A DNA stretch of 64,000 nt from Mesorhizobium carmichaelinearum (GTDB taxonomy: Bacteria; Pseudomonadota; Alphaproteobacteria; Rhizobiales; Rhizobiaceae), in contig NZ_FZQR01000003.1 in assembly GCF_900199455.1 (NCBI RefSeq), forward strand, positions 372,001 to 436,000. The letters are read 5' to 3'. Positions 17,857 through 25,204 of the stretch are shown here, in pieces. Within the stretch, counting starts at the first letter, position 1; each line of letters starts with the position of its first letter. Under the pieces are notes generated by a model that was not told the DNA's origin, ran no database searches, and saw only the letters and a program-made list of their open reading frames with translations. Position numbers and translations under genes: made by a program.

Positions 17857-18144
17857 ATGAAACTTGCATCAGCGCTGCTGGTCGCGGCTTTTGTGTCCGG
17901 CTTTGCGCTGCCCGCTTCCGCGCAGGTGCTCAATCCCGCGGCCAACGGCAACGCGCTGGTCCAGCAGAACGATCTGCAGATCTTGCAGAACCGGATTCAG
18001 CGGCAGCAATTTCAACAGCAGCAACAGCAGTATCGCGCACAAGACCGCGTGATCGTCCAGCAACCGCCGCTGGTGGTGCCGCAGGTCAGGTCGAGTTGCC
18101 AGATACAGATAATCGGCAACACCGCCGTGAGCACCTGTCGCTGA
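17857..18144 (+). CDS. Small Gln-rich secreted protein
   Basis: 95 residues with a clear signal peptide (MKLASALLVAAFVSGFALPASAQ). The mature part is dominated by Gln (RIQRQQFQQQQQQYRAQD) and ends in a two-Cys beta stretch, SSCQIQIIGNTAVSTCR. Starts at 17836 (after GGGAATGGGCGG) or 17807 would lengthen only the basic n-region of the signal peptide and cannot be excluded. Family not recognised; probably a periplasmic or surface protein. Confidence 0.6.
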   Translation: MKLASALLVAAFVSGFALPASAQVLNPAANGNALVQQNDLQILQNRIQRQQFQQQQQQYRAQDRVIVQQPPLVVPQVRSSCQIQIIGNTAVSTCR

Positions 18145-18272
18145 CAGGCTGACCACTCTTTTATTTAGCCGACTTACATGATAGGGGCCTTTCAGGTGCC
18201 CCTGCGGCAGTTTGGGTTTTGCAAAGGCGCCGCGTCACGCTATGGGGCACTGCACCGACTGGATTGTTACGA

Positions 18273-18749
18273 ATGGCAGCCACCAAGAAAAAGGCCGTGC
18301 GCAAGGCCAAGAAAGGCGAGCGGATCCGCCAGGTCGCGGCGATCCCCTTTCGGTTGAACGCGGTCGGCGATATCGAGGTGATGCTGGTCACGTCGCGGAC
18401 GACGCAACGCTTCATCGTCCCCAAGGGATGGCCGATGAAGGGTAAGAGCGGCCGCAAGGCAGCCACCATCGAGGCAATGGAGGAAGCCGGCGTGCTCGGC
18501 AAGACATTGAAGCAACCGGCGGGCACTTATTCCTACTGGAAACGGCTGGCCAACAACTTCATTCGTGTCGACGTCATCGTCTATCTGCTTGAGGTGGCCG
18601 AGGAACTGGCCAGCTGGCAGGAAGCCAAGCGGCGGCAGCGGGCCTGGCTTACGCCGGCCGACGCGGCGACGCTGATCGACGAGCCTGACCTCTCGACGCT
18701 GGTGAGGACGCTGAAGCTTCCCGGGCCTATGCCTCTCGGCGAGTCATAG
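18273..18749 (+). CDS. Nudix hydrolase with a degenerate Nudix box
   Basis: 158 residues from the ATG at 18273, with a Lys-rich N-terminus. The Nudix fold is recognised from FIVPKGWPMKG and the helix AATIEAMEEAGVLG. In the consensus GX5EX7REUXEEXGU, the Gly and the metal-binding EE pair are present, but the first Glu is Lys and the Arg is Ile. The layout resembles rhizobial diphosphoinositol-polyphosphate-phosphatase-like proteins, which often vary here. Substrate unknown. Confidence 0.8.
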   Translation: MAATKKKAVRKAKKGERIRQVAAIPFRLNAVGDIEVMLVTSRTTQRFIVPKGWPMKGKSGRKAATIEAMEEAGVLGKTLKQPAGTYSYWKRLANNFIRVDVIVYLLEVAEELASWQEAKRRQRAWLTPADAATLIDEPDLSTLVRTLKLPGPMPLGES

Positions 18750-18751
18750 GC

Positions 18752-19603
18752 TCACTCGCCGGCCTCGTCCTCTCCCGAAAACGGCCGCAGCGGCGTGCCG
18801 GTATAGGCCCACAGCCATTCTCGCGGCAGCGGCCCCTTATTGCGCTCACTCTGCTGCGACTGCTCCCAGGCATGCGCCAGGATGCCGACGGAACGCGACA
18901 GCACGAAAAGCCCCCGTGTCAGCGGCGGCGGGAAGCCGAGTTCGCCATAGATGACCGCCGTGGCGCCATCGATGTTGAGCGGGATTTTCTTGCCCTTGCG
19001 CCGCGCGACATCGGCCTCGATCGCCTCGGCAATGTCGGCGAACCGTCCATTGACCACGCCACGCGCGGCAAATGCGCGGGTCAGTTCAAGCAGCCGCGGC
19101 GCGCGCGGATCGACGGGGTGGAAGCGGTGACCGAGCCCCGGCACATAACCCTTTTCCTCGGCGAAGAACCGGTCAAGCCGTGCCGCGACCGCCTCATTCA
19201 GCACCGTCCCGCCATCGATCGCCACGGCGATATCACCGTAGAAGGACAGCGCCTGTTCGCCGGCGCCGCCATGCACGTCACCGAGCACGTTGATGGCCGA
19301 AGCCATGGCGCTGTTGATGCCGACGCCACAGGTGGCGGCCATGCGGGCAATGGCGATCGACGGTGCCTGCGGCCCATGATCGACGGCCGCCCCCAGCGCA
19401 ATGCCAAGCAGTGCCGCCTGGTCCTCGCTGGGCAATTCGCCACGCAGCATCAGCCAGATCATCGCCGGGAAGCTGACGCGGCCGATCAGGTCCTGGATCT
19501 CATAGCCGCGCAGCCGGATGACGCCGGGGCTCATCTCGATGATGCCGGTCTGCCACCATTCCTCGCCGCGCTCACGGCCTGACTTCTTCTGCGTATCGCT
19601 CAT
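18752..19603 (-). CDS. Citrate-synthase-like citryl-CoA lyase
   Basis: 283 residues, a short member of the citrate synthase superfamily. The three catalytic residues are visible in order: His in DVHGGAGEQ, His in GLGHRFHPVDPRAP and Asp in NIDGATAVIYGE. Short family members of this kind are usually annotated as citryl-CoA lyase, cleaving citryl-CoA or a similar 3-hydroxyacyl-CoA to acetyl-CoA and an oxoacid; activity here is inferred. It overlaps the CoA transferase stop by 4 bp (ATGA) and lies last in the tricarboxylate transport operon. Confidence 0.75.
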   Translation of the reverse strand: MSDTQKKSGRERGEEWWQTGIIEMSPGVIRLRGYEIQDLIGRVSFPAMIWLMLRGELPSEDQAALLGIALGAAVDHGPQAPSIAIARMAATCGVGINSAMASAINVLGDVHGGAGEQALSFYGDIAVAIDGGTVLNEAVAARLDRFFAEEKGYVPGLGHRFHPVDPRAPRLLELTRAFAARGVVNGRFADIAEAIEADVARRKGKKIPLNIDGATAVIYGELGFPPPLTRGLFVLSRSVGILAHAWEQSQQSERNKGPLPREWLWAYTGTPLRPFSGEDEAGE

Positions 19604-20784
19604 GCCCGGGCCTTTGCCTTGGCGCGTGGCGGCAGGCCGGCGAAAATCTCGTCCATATGCTCACCGAGCACCGGCGGCGGCTTCATCGGCAAAGGCGCTT
19701 CACCATCGACCATGAAGCCGGCGCGCAGGACGGTCAGCGGCCTGTCCATCCCGGCAACATCGTCAAAATTCGCGGTCACCTGGCGCGCCAGCACCTGCGG
19801 TTCGGCCAGCACTTGCGGGATCGTCAGCACCCTGCCCGCCGGCACGCCGGCGCGGTTGAGCGTCTCTTCCCAGACAGCCGCCGAGGCGCCTGCAAGAGCC
19901 TCCTCGATCTCGGCTTTCAGCGCCGCGCGGTTGTACTTGCGCGTCTCGCGCTCGGCAAAGCGCGTGTCCGAAGCCAGCTCCGCTCGACCAATCAGCCGGC
20001 AAAGCGTCACGAACTGCTCCTGCTTGTTGGCTGCAATGTTGAGCAGTCCATCGCCGGTACGAAAGGCGCCGGACGGTGCCGCCGTCATGTTCTCATTGCC
20101 CATCGGCTTCGGATCGACCCCTGCCGTCAGATAGTTCGAAACCGGCCAGCCAAGCGCGGAAAGCGTGCATTCGAGCATCGAGACGTCAAGAAAGGCGCCC
20201 TCGCCCGATGTCTTCTGCCTGACCAGCGCCGATGCGATCGCGAAAGCGCCGACCAGCCCGCCCAGCGTATCGGCGACCGGATAGCCAACACGCAGCGGCG
20301 CCGTTTCCGGCGTGCCGGTGATGCTCATAATGCCCGACAGGCCCTGGACGATCTGGTCATAGGCGGGATTGTCGCGCATCGGCCCGGTCTGGCCGAAACC
20401 CGATATCGCGCAATAGACGAGGCCCGGCCGGACCGCCTTCAGCGCCTCATAGCCAAGGCCGAGCCGATCCATCACGCCGGGGCGGAAATTCTCTACCAGC
20501 GCGTCGGCGCTGGCGACAAGATCGAGGAAGCGTTCGCGATCGGCTTCCGTCTTCAGATCGAGCACGACAGATCGTTTGCCGGCGTTCTGCGCCAAGAACG
20601 AGGCGCCCATGCCGGCTTGGTTGAGCTTTGGCGAGCCGCCGAGCTGGCGCGCCAGGTCGCCGCCTTGCGGCCCCTCGACCTTGATTACGTCGGCCCCCAG
20701 CAACGCCAGCTGATAGGCACAATAAGGCCCGGCCAGAACATTGGTCAGGTCGAGGACGCGGATACCGGAAAGCAGGTCAGTCAT
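19600..20784 (-). CDS. CaiB/BaiF family (class III) CoA transferase
   Basis: 394 residues. Moves CoA between carboxylic acids. The class III fold is shown by VLDLTNVLAGPYCAYQLALLGADVIKVE at the N-terminus and NPAYDQIVQGLSG with the catalytic Asp near residue 145. The substrate is unknown, but the position between a tricarboxylate permease and a citryl-CoA-lyase-like enzyme suggests it activates the imported acid as its CoA thioester. It starts 15 bp after the tctA stop. Confidence 0.85.
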   Translation of the reverse strand: MTDLLSGIRVLDLTNVLAGPYCAYQLALLGADVIKVEGPQGGDLARQLGGSPKLNQAGMGASFLAQNAGKRSVVLDLKTEADRERFLDLVASADALVENFRPGVMDRLGLGYEALKAVRPGLVYCAISGFGQTGPMRDNPAYDQIVQGLSGIMSITGTPETAPLRVGYPVADTLGGLVGAFAIASALVRQKTSGEGAFLDVSMLECTLSALGWPVSNYLTAGVDPKPMGNENMTAAPSGAFRTGDGLLNIAANKQEQFVTLCRLIGRAELASDTRFAERETRKYNRAALKAEIEEALAGASAAVWEETLNRAGVPAGRVLTIPQVLAEPQVLARQVTANFDDVAGMDRPLTVLRAGFMVDGEAPLPMKPPPVLGEHMDEIFAGLPPRAKAKARA

Positions 20785-20798
20785 ATCGTCTCAATCGG

Positions 20799-22322
20799 TC
20801 AGGCATCGCCCGGCACATGCTCCGGTCCGCGCCGCCGGCGATGCTCGATGAAGGCCCAGATATGCGGTCCGGCGAGGCCGATGAAGGCGAGCGTCAGCAG
20901 CGTCAGCGACAGCTTGTGCGTATAAAACACCGACCAGTCGCCATTCGAGATCGTCATCGCCCGGCGGAACTGGGTTTCGGCAAGCGGCCCCAGGATCATG
21001 CCGATGATGACGGGCGCGGTCGGGAAATCGAAGCGTCGCATCAGGAAGCCCGCCGCCCCCAGCAGATAGAGGATGACGAGATCGATCGGCGACTGCGAGA
21101 TGCCATAGGTGCCGACGGTGGCGAACACCAGGATGCCGGCATAGAGCTGCGGCGCCGGGATCTTCAGCAACCGCACCCACAGACCGATAAGCGGCAGGTT
21201 GAGGATGACGAGGATGACATTGGCGATGAACAGGCTGGCGATCAGGCCCCAGACCAGGTCGGCCTGCGTCGTCAAAAGCAGCGGCCCGGGATTGATGCCG
21301 TAGCTCTGGAACGCCGACAGCATGATTGCCGCCGTCGCCGAGGTCGGCAGGCCGAGCGTCAGCATCGGCACCAGCACGCCGGCGGCCGATGCATTGTTGG
21401 CGGCCTCGGGACCGGCAACGCCCTCGATGGCGCCGACCGTGCCGAATTCCTCCTTATGCTTCGACAGCTTCTTTTCGATGGCGTAGGACAGGAAGGTCGG
21501 GATTTCGGCGCCGCCGGCCGGCATGGCGCCGATCGGGAAGCCGATCGCCGCACCGCGCAGCCAGGCCTTCCATGACCGGCCCCATTCGGCCGCGGTCATG
21601 TAGAGCGAGCCTTTCAGCGGCACGATCTCATCCTTGCCGGCATAGCGGCGCGAAGCCATGTAGAGCGTCTCGCCGACCGCGAACAGGCCGACGGCGGCGA
21701 TGATGACGTCGACGCCGTCGAGCAGCTCGGTCGAGCCGAAGGTGAAGCGCGGCTGGCCGGTCTGCAGGTCGACACCGATCATGCCGATGACGAAGCCGGC
21801 AAACAGGCTGGTGAGCCCGCGCACCGAAGACGAGCCGAGCACCGCCGAAACCGTGATGAAGGCCAGCACCATCAGCGAGAAATACTCGGCCGGGCCGAAG
21901 GCCAGCGCGAACTTGACCACCACCGGCGCCAGAAAAGCGACGCCCAGCGTGCCGATCGTGCCGGCAACGAAGGAGCCGATCGCCGAGGTGGCGAGTGCGG
22001 CACCGCCACGGCCAGACCGCGCCATCTTGTTGCCTTCCAGCGCGGTGACGATGGTGGCGCTTTCGCCCGGCGTGTTGAGCAGGATCGACGTCGTCGAGCC
22101 GCCATACATGGCGCCGTAGTAGATGCCGGCGAATAGGATGAAGGACGCCTCCGGCGCCACCTGATAGGTGATCGGCAGAAGCAAGGCGATGGTCAGTGCC
22201 GGCCCGAGGCCGGGCAGAACGCCGATGGCCGTGCCGAGCGTGGTGCCGAGCAGGCACCACATCAGGTTCATCGGTGTGAAGGCGACCGAGAATCCGTGGG
22301 CGAGATGGCCAAGCGTTTCCAT
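20799..22322 (-). CDS. tctA: Tripartite tricarboxylate transporter large permease TctA
   Basis: 507 residues with about 10-12 membrane helices. The TctA signatures are [20 protein letters not shown] near the N-terminus and the repeated [16 protein letters not shown] in the second half, which form the substrate-binding clefts. With TctB it forms the secondary transporter fed by the periplasmic TctC protein. It begins 4 bp after the tctB stop. Confidence 0.95.
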   Translation of the reverse strand: METLGHLAHGFSVAFTPMNLMWCLLGTTLGTAIGVLPGLGPALTIALLLPITYQVAPEASFILFAGIYYGAMYGGSTTSILLNTPGESATIVTALEGNKMARSGRGGAALATSAIGSFVAGTIGTLGVAFLAPVVVKFALAFGPAEYFSLMVLAFITVSAVLGSSSVRGLTSLFAGFVIGMIGVDLQTGQPRFTFGSTELLDGVDVIIAAVGLFAVGETLYMASRRYAGKDEIVPLKGSLYMTAAEWGRSWKAWLRGAAIGFPIGAMPAGGAEIPTFLSYAIEKKLSKHKEEFGTVGAIEGVAGPEAANNASAAGVLVPMLTLGLPTSATAAIMLSAFQSYGINPGPLLLTTQADLVWGLIASLFIANVILVILNLPLIGLWVRLLKIPAPQLYAGILVFATVGTYGISQSPIDLVILYLLGAAGFLMRRFDFPTAPVIIGMILGPLAETQFRRAMTISNGDWSVFYTHKLSLTLLTLAFIGLAGPHIWAFIEHRRRRGPEHVPGDA

Positions 22323-22326
22323 GGCA

Positions 22327-22863
22327 TCAGCCTCCCAGAGCGTCGATGATCGCGTCGATCACCGTGTTCAACTGGTTCTCGATGAATCCGGCGCCGATGT
22401 TGACGCCGAGCGCCCTGGCGAAGCCGAAATAGGCGGCCAGCGCCAGGATGAGACCGGTGAGCGCGTCACGCAGCGTATGCTTGCTGCCGAAGCCGTAGCA
22501 GACGAGAACGAACATGATGACCGATGCCGCTGTGAAGCCGAGAGGCCGGATGAGCAGCAGGTTGGCGATCAGGCCGATGACAACGAAGCCCATCGCCTTC
22601 CAGTCGGTCGGCGTTTCCTTTTCCTCCTCCGGCTGCCAGCCGCCGCGAAGTGCTGCGAGGATGAGCAGCAGCGAGAGCACCACCAGGCCGACCATGGTGA
22701 GATAGGGGAAGACGGTCGGGCCAACTTTGGAATAGAGCGGCGACACCGGAATCGCCAGCGTCTGCCAGGCCACGGCGCCGGCACAGGCCAGAAGGCCGAT
22801 GCCAACAAGCAATTCCGGCACAGCAAGGCGCGAGGGCGCCGCTGGCTGGTTGATGGTGCTCAT
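22327..22863 (-). CDS. tctB: Tripartite tricarboxylate transporter small permease TctB
   Basis: 178 residues, four hydrophobic helices in the TctB arrangement (helix 1 [16 protein letters not shown], helix 2 [19 protein letters not shown]). The ATG at 22863 follows GGGGAGGGACG at good spacing, so the nine-residue upstream extension is rejected. The small subunit is needed for function but poorly conserved in sequence. A terminator-like hairpin separates it from tctC. Confidence 0.88.
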   Translation of the reverse strand: MSTINQPAAPSRLAVPELLVGIGLLACAGAVAWQTLAIPVSPLYSKVGPTVFPYLTMVGLVVLSLLLILAALRGGWQPEEEKETPTDWKAMGFVVIGLIANLLLIRPLGFTAASVIMFVLVCYGFGSKHTLRDALTGLILALAAYFGFARALGVNIGAGFIENQLNTVIDAIIDALGG

Positions 22864-22970
22864 GAACGTCCCTCCCCGGTAGTTGGCCAAGACAACCGGC
22901 AGCCGCTGCCGGCTTCACGTACCTTCACTCATTGGCCGACCGCACTCTCTCCTGCGATCGGCTGGAATAG

Positions 22971-22998
22971 AAAAATGAGGGACGGCTCGCGCCGTCCC
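22971..22998 (-). terminator. Intra-operon terminator between tctC and tctB
   Basis: Read on the minus strand, GGGACGGC and GCCGTCCC form a perfect 8-bp stem with a 4-nt loop, followed by TCATTTTTC. It lies 12 bp after the tctC stop and 116 bp before tctB. It would reduce read-through, giving more binding protein than permease. Confidence 0.75.
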
Positions 22999-23009
22999 CC
23001 TGGGGAAAA

Positions 23010-23987
23010 TCAGGCGAGGCCGAGATCCTTGAGGATGGCTTCGATGCGCGCCGAATCCTCGGCGACGAATTTCGCATAGTCATCGCCGGTGAGCAGGATG
23101 GGTGTCCAGTTGCGGTTCTTGCATTCGGTGGCCCAGGCATCGCTCTTGGCCATGGTCTCGACCAGTGTGATCATCGCTGCCTTGTCGGCGTCGGACACCC
23201 CGGGAGGCGCGAAAACACCGCGCCAGTTGAACAGTTCGACATCGATGCCGGCTTCCTTCAGCGTCGGCGCGTCGATACCGTCCTGGCGTTTGTCGGCCGA
23301 GATGGCGAGCAGCCTCAGTGCGCCGGCCTTGATCTGCTCGGAGAATTCGCCAAAGCCGGAGATGCCGGCTGCCACCTGGTTGCCGAGCAGCGCCGACAAG
23401 GCCTCGCCGCCGCCGGCGAACGGCACATAGGAAAGACTGGTCGCCGGAACGCCGACCGTCTTGGCGATCAGGCCGAACAGGATGTGGTCGGAGCCACCGG
23501 CGGAACCGCCGGCCACCGGAACCTTGGTCGGATCGGCCTTGAGCGCGGCGACGAAATCGGCGGCGGTCTTGAACGGCGACTCCGCCGGCACCACCAGGGC
23601 CTCGAATTCGCCGGTGAGGCGGGCGATCGGCGTGACCTGCGTCAGATTGTTGGCGGCCTTGTTGGCGATGATGGCGCCAACCATGACCATGCCGGCAACC
23701 ATCAGCGAATTGCCCTTGCCATTCCATTGGCTGATGAACTGCGGCAGCCCGACCGTGCCGCCGGCGCCGCCGACATTGGTGATCTGCGAGCCGGAGATCA
23801 GCTTCTCGCTGCGCAGCACCTGATCCATCGTGCGCCCGGTCTGGTCCCAGCCGCCGCCGGGTGCCGCCGGCACGAAAATCTGGATCTGCGGTGCGCCTTC
23901 AGCGAAAGCGGGCGTGAGATGAAGTCCTGCAAGGCCGGCAGCACCTGCCGCCGCCGTGCTCATCAAAAATCTGCGTCTGTTCAGCAT
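23010..23987 (-). CDS. tctC: Tripartite tricarboxylate transporter substrate-binding protein TctC
   Basis: 325 residues. The ATG at 23987 follows GGAGGAATCCC. The N-terminus MLNRRRFLMSTAAAGAAGLAG has a twin-arginine-like signal. The mature part has the TctC/Bug motifs IQIFVPAAPGGGWDQTGR and VAGGSAGGSDHILF. This very large family in beta- and alphaproteobacteria binds diverse carboxylates (citrate, aromatic acids, glutarate), so the ligand cannot be named from sequence. Confidence 0.93.
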   Translation of the reverse strand: MLNRRRFLMSTAAAGAAGLAGLHLTPAFAEGAPQIQIFVPAAPGGGWDQTGRTMDQVLRSEKLISGSQITNVGGAGGTVGLPQFISQWNGKGNSLMVAGMVMVGAIIANKAANNLTQVTPIARLTGEFEALVVPAESPFKTAADFVAALKADPTKVPVAGGSAGGSDHILFGLIAKTVGVPATSLSYVPFAGGGEALSALLGNQVAAGISGFGEFSEQIKAGALRLLAISADKRQDGIDAPTLKEAGIDVELFNWRGVFAPPGVSDADKAAMITLVETMAKSDAWATECKNRNWTPILLTGDDYAKFVAEDSARIEAILKDLGLA

Positions 23988-24079
23988 GGGATTCCTCCAG
24001 ATCACGACACCTCCTCCGGTGCCTGCCAAACGCGCCTGCATTCACAGACCCGTGATCGAGTTCAAGCAGATGTTACTGA

Positions 24080-24116
24080 GTTCTGTCAACGGGAACGATA
24101 TTCTGCTGGACAGAAC
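24080..24116. promoter_or_regulatory. Candidate IclR operator between tctC and the regulator
   Basis: GTTCTGTC (24080-24087) and GACAGAAC (24109-24116) are a perfect 8-bp inverted repeat, and the inner TTCTG (24101-24105) pairs with CAGAA (24111-24115) as a second overlapping palindrome. They lie between the divergent tctC and IclR genes, where an IclR dimer or tetramer would bind. Confidence 0.55.
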
Positions 24117-24172
24117 GGTCCAGTGGCGCGACAGAGTGGCTCCGCTCGGGCTTCTCCGAACTGGGAACCGCG

Positions 24173-24943
24173 ATGGACCTACCAAGCAGATCGACTAATG
24201 CGGAAAGCCGGCGCGCCTCGGCCGAAGGTGTTGCGGCACTTGATCGGGCGATTGCCATCCTCGATGCCTTCACCGCGACCGACCGCTCGCTCAGCCTGGC
24301 CGAAATCGCGGCGCGTACCGGCCTCTACAAGAGCACGATCCTGCGGCTGGCGAATTCGCTGCTACGCGGGCAACTGCTCGAGCGCCTCGACGATGGGCGT
24401 TACCGCGTCGGGCCGGCCGCCTTTCGGCTGGGCGCGCTCTATCAGCGTTCGGTCGTGGCGGTCGACATCCTGCTGCCGATCATGCGCGACCTCTCCGAGC
24501 GAAGCTGGGAGAGCGTTGCCTTCTATGTCCGCTCGGGCGACGTCCGCACCTGTCTCTACCGCGTCGAATCCAAACATCCGATCCGCTACACCATCCGGGA
24601 GGGCGACGTATTGCCTTTGCTCGTCGGTTCCGGCGGACGCGTGCTTGCGGCGTTTTCCGGTCAGCCGGGCGAACCCTACGAGACCATCCGCAGGACTTGC
24701 AACTGCCTCGCCGTCGGCGATCGCGATCCCGAGACGGCAGGCATCTCGGCGCCGGTGTTCGGACCGGGGCGCGTCCTGCTCGGCGCCTTGACGCTGGCCG
24801 GTCCGAGCACACGCGTCGATGCCGCCTTCCTTCAGCGCATGAAACGTCCGCTGCTCGAGGCGGCGGCTCGCGCCACCCGCGCCTTTGGTGAGGATGCCTC
24901 CATGCTCGAACAGGCAAGTCTTGCGGCGGAGGCTTTGCCCTAG
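24173..24943 (+). CDS. IclR-family transcriptional regulator
   Basis: 256 residues. An N-terminal winged helix-turn-helix (about 20-85: ALDRAIAILDAFT, LSLAEIAARTGLYKSTILRLANSL) is followed by the IclR effector domain with the conserved Gly/Arg region RYTIREGDVLPLLVGSGGRVLAAF. It is divergent from the tripartite transporter operon and most probably controls it in response to the transported acid or its CoA product. An inverted repeat in the gap fits an operator. Confidence 0.93.
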   Translation: MDLPSRSTNAESRRASAEGVAALDRAIAILDAFTATDRSLSLAEIAARTGLYKSTILRLANSLLRGQLLERLDDGRYRVGPAAFRLGALYQRSVVAVDILLPIMRDLSERSWESVAFYVRSGDVRTCLYRVESKHPIRYTIREGDVLPLLVGSGGRVLAAFSGQPGEPYETIRRTCNCLAVGDRDPETAGISAPVFGPGRVLLGALTLAGPSTRVDAAFLQRMKRPLLEAAARATRAFGEDASMLEQASLAAEALP

Positions 24944-24998
24944 TTCCCGCGGTCGCAGCCCGGAAAGGCTCGATATTTCAAATACAAATTGATCAAAC

Positions 24999-25028
24999 TT
25001 GAAGCAATTGCTTGACGTCGCGTAATAT
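24999..25028 (+). promoter_or_regulatory. Possible housekeeping promoter of the GGDEF-EAL gene
   Basis: TTGAAG (24999-25004) and TAATAT (25023-25028) are spaced 18 bp apart in an AT-rich stretch that contrasts with its surroundings. It would give a leader of about 170 nt. The match is fair, not strong. Confidence 0.35.
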
Positions 25029-25086
25029 TAGGCTCACTCGCGGCAAGAATCGGTTTTGTAAAAAGGAAATTATTTATTCGCTGTTA

Positions 25087-25173
25087 AGTCCGGCCGTGAT
25101 AACCGGACTGTTGTCGCCATCTGAGCGACATGAGGGAAGGACAGCGTCCTGAACCGACGGATGAAACAGTCGG
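25087..25173 (+). promoter_or_regulatory. Multi-hairpin 5' leader of the GGDEF-EAL gene
   Basis: Four perfect stems follow each other: AGTCCGG/CCGGACT (25087-25109), TGTCGC/GCGACA (25112-25130), AGGAC/GTCCT (25138-25150) and CCGAC/GTCGG (25154-25173). A purine-rich GAGGGAAGG lies between the second and third. The arrangement resembles a structured regulatory leader. I could not match it to c-di-GMP riboswitch classes or another named motif. Confidence 0.5.
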
Positions 25174-25204
25174 ATGGACGCGCTGACAGGATCATGGCAC
25201 GTCC

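Noticed and set aside
16784..17869. Long 361-residue reading of the IalB-like gene
   Set aside because: The upstream 168 residues have no family features, and a clear signal peptide and ribosome binding site mark the start at 17365.
25087..25173. Cyclic-di-GMP riboswitch
   Set aside because: The leader is structured, but the conserved GEMM-I and GEMM-II core sequences were not found.
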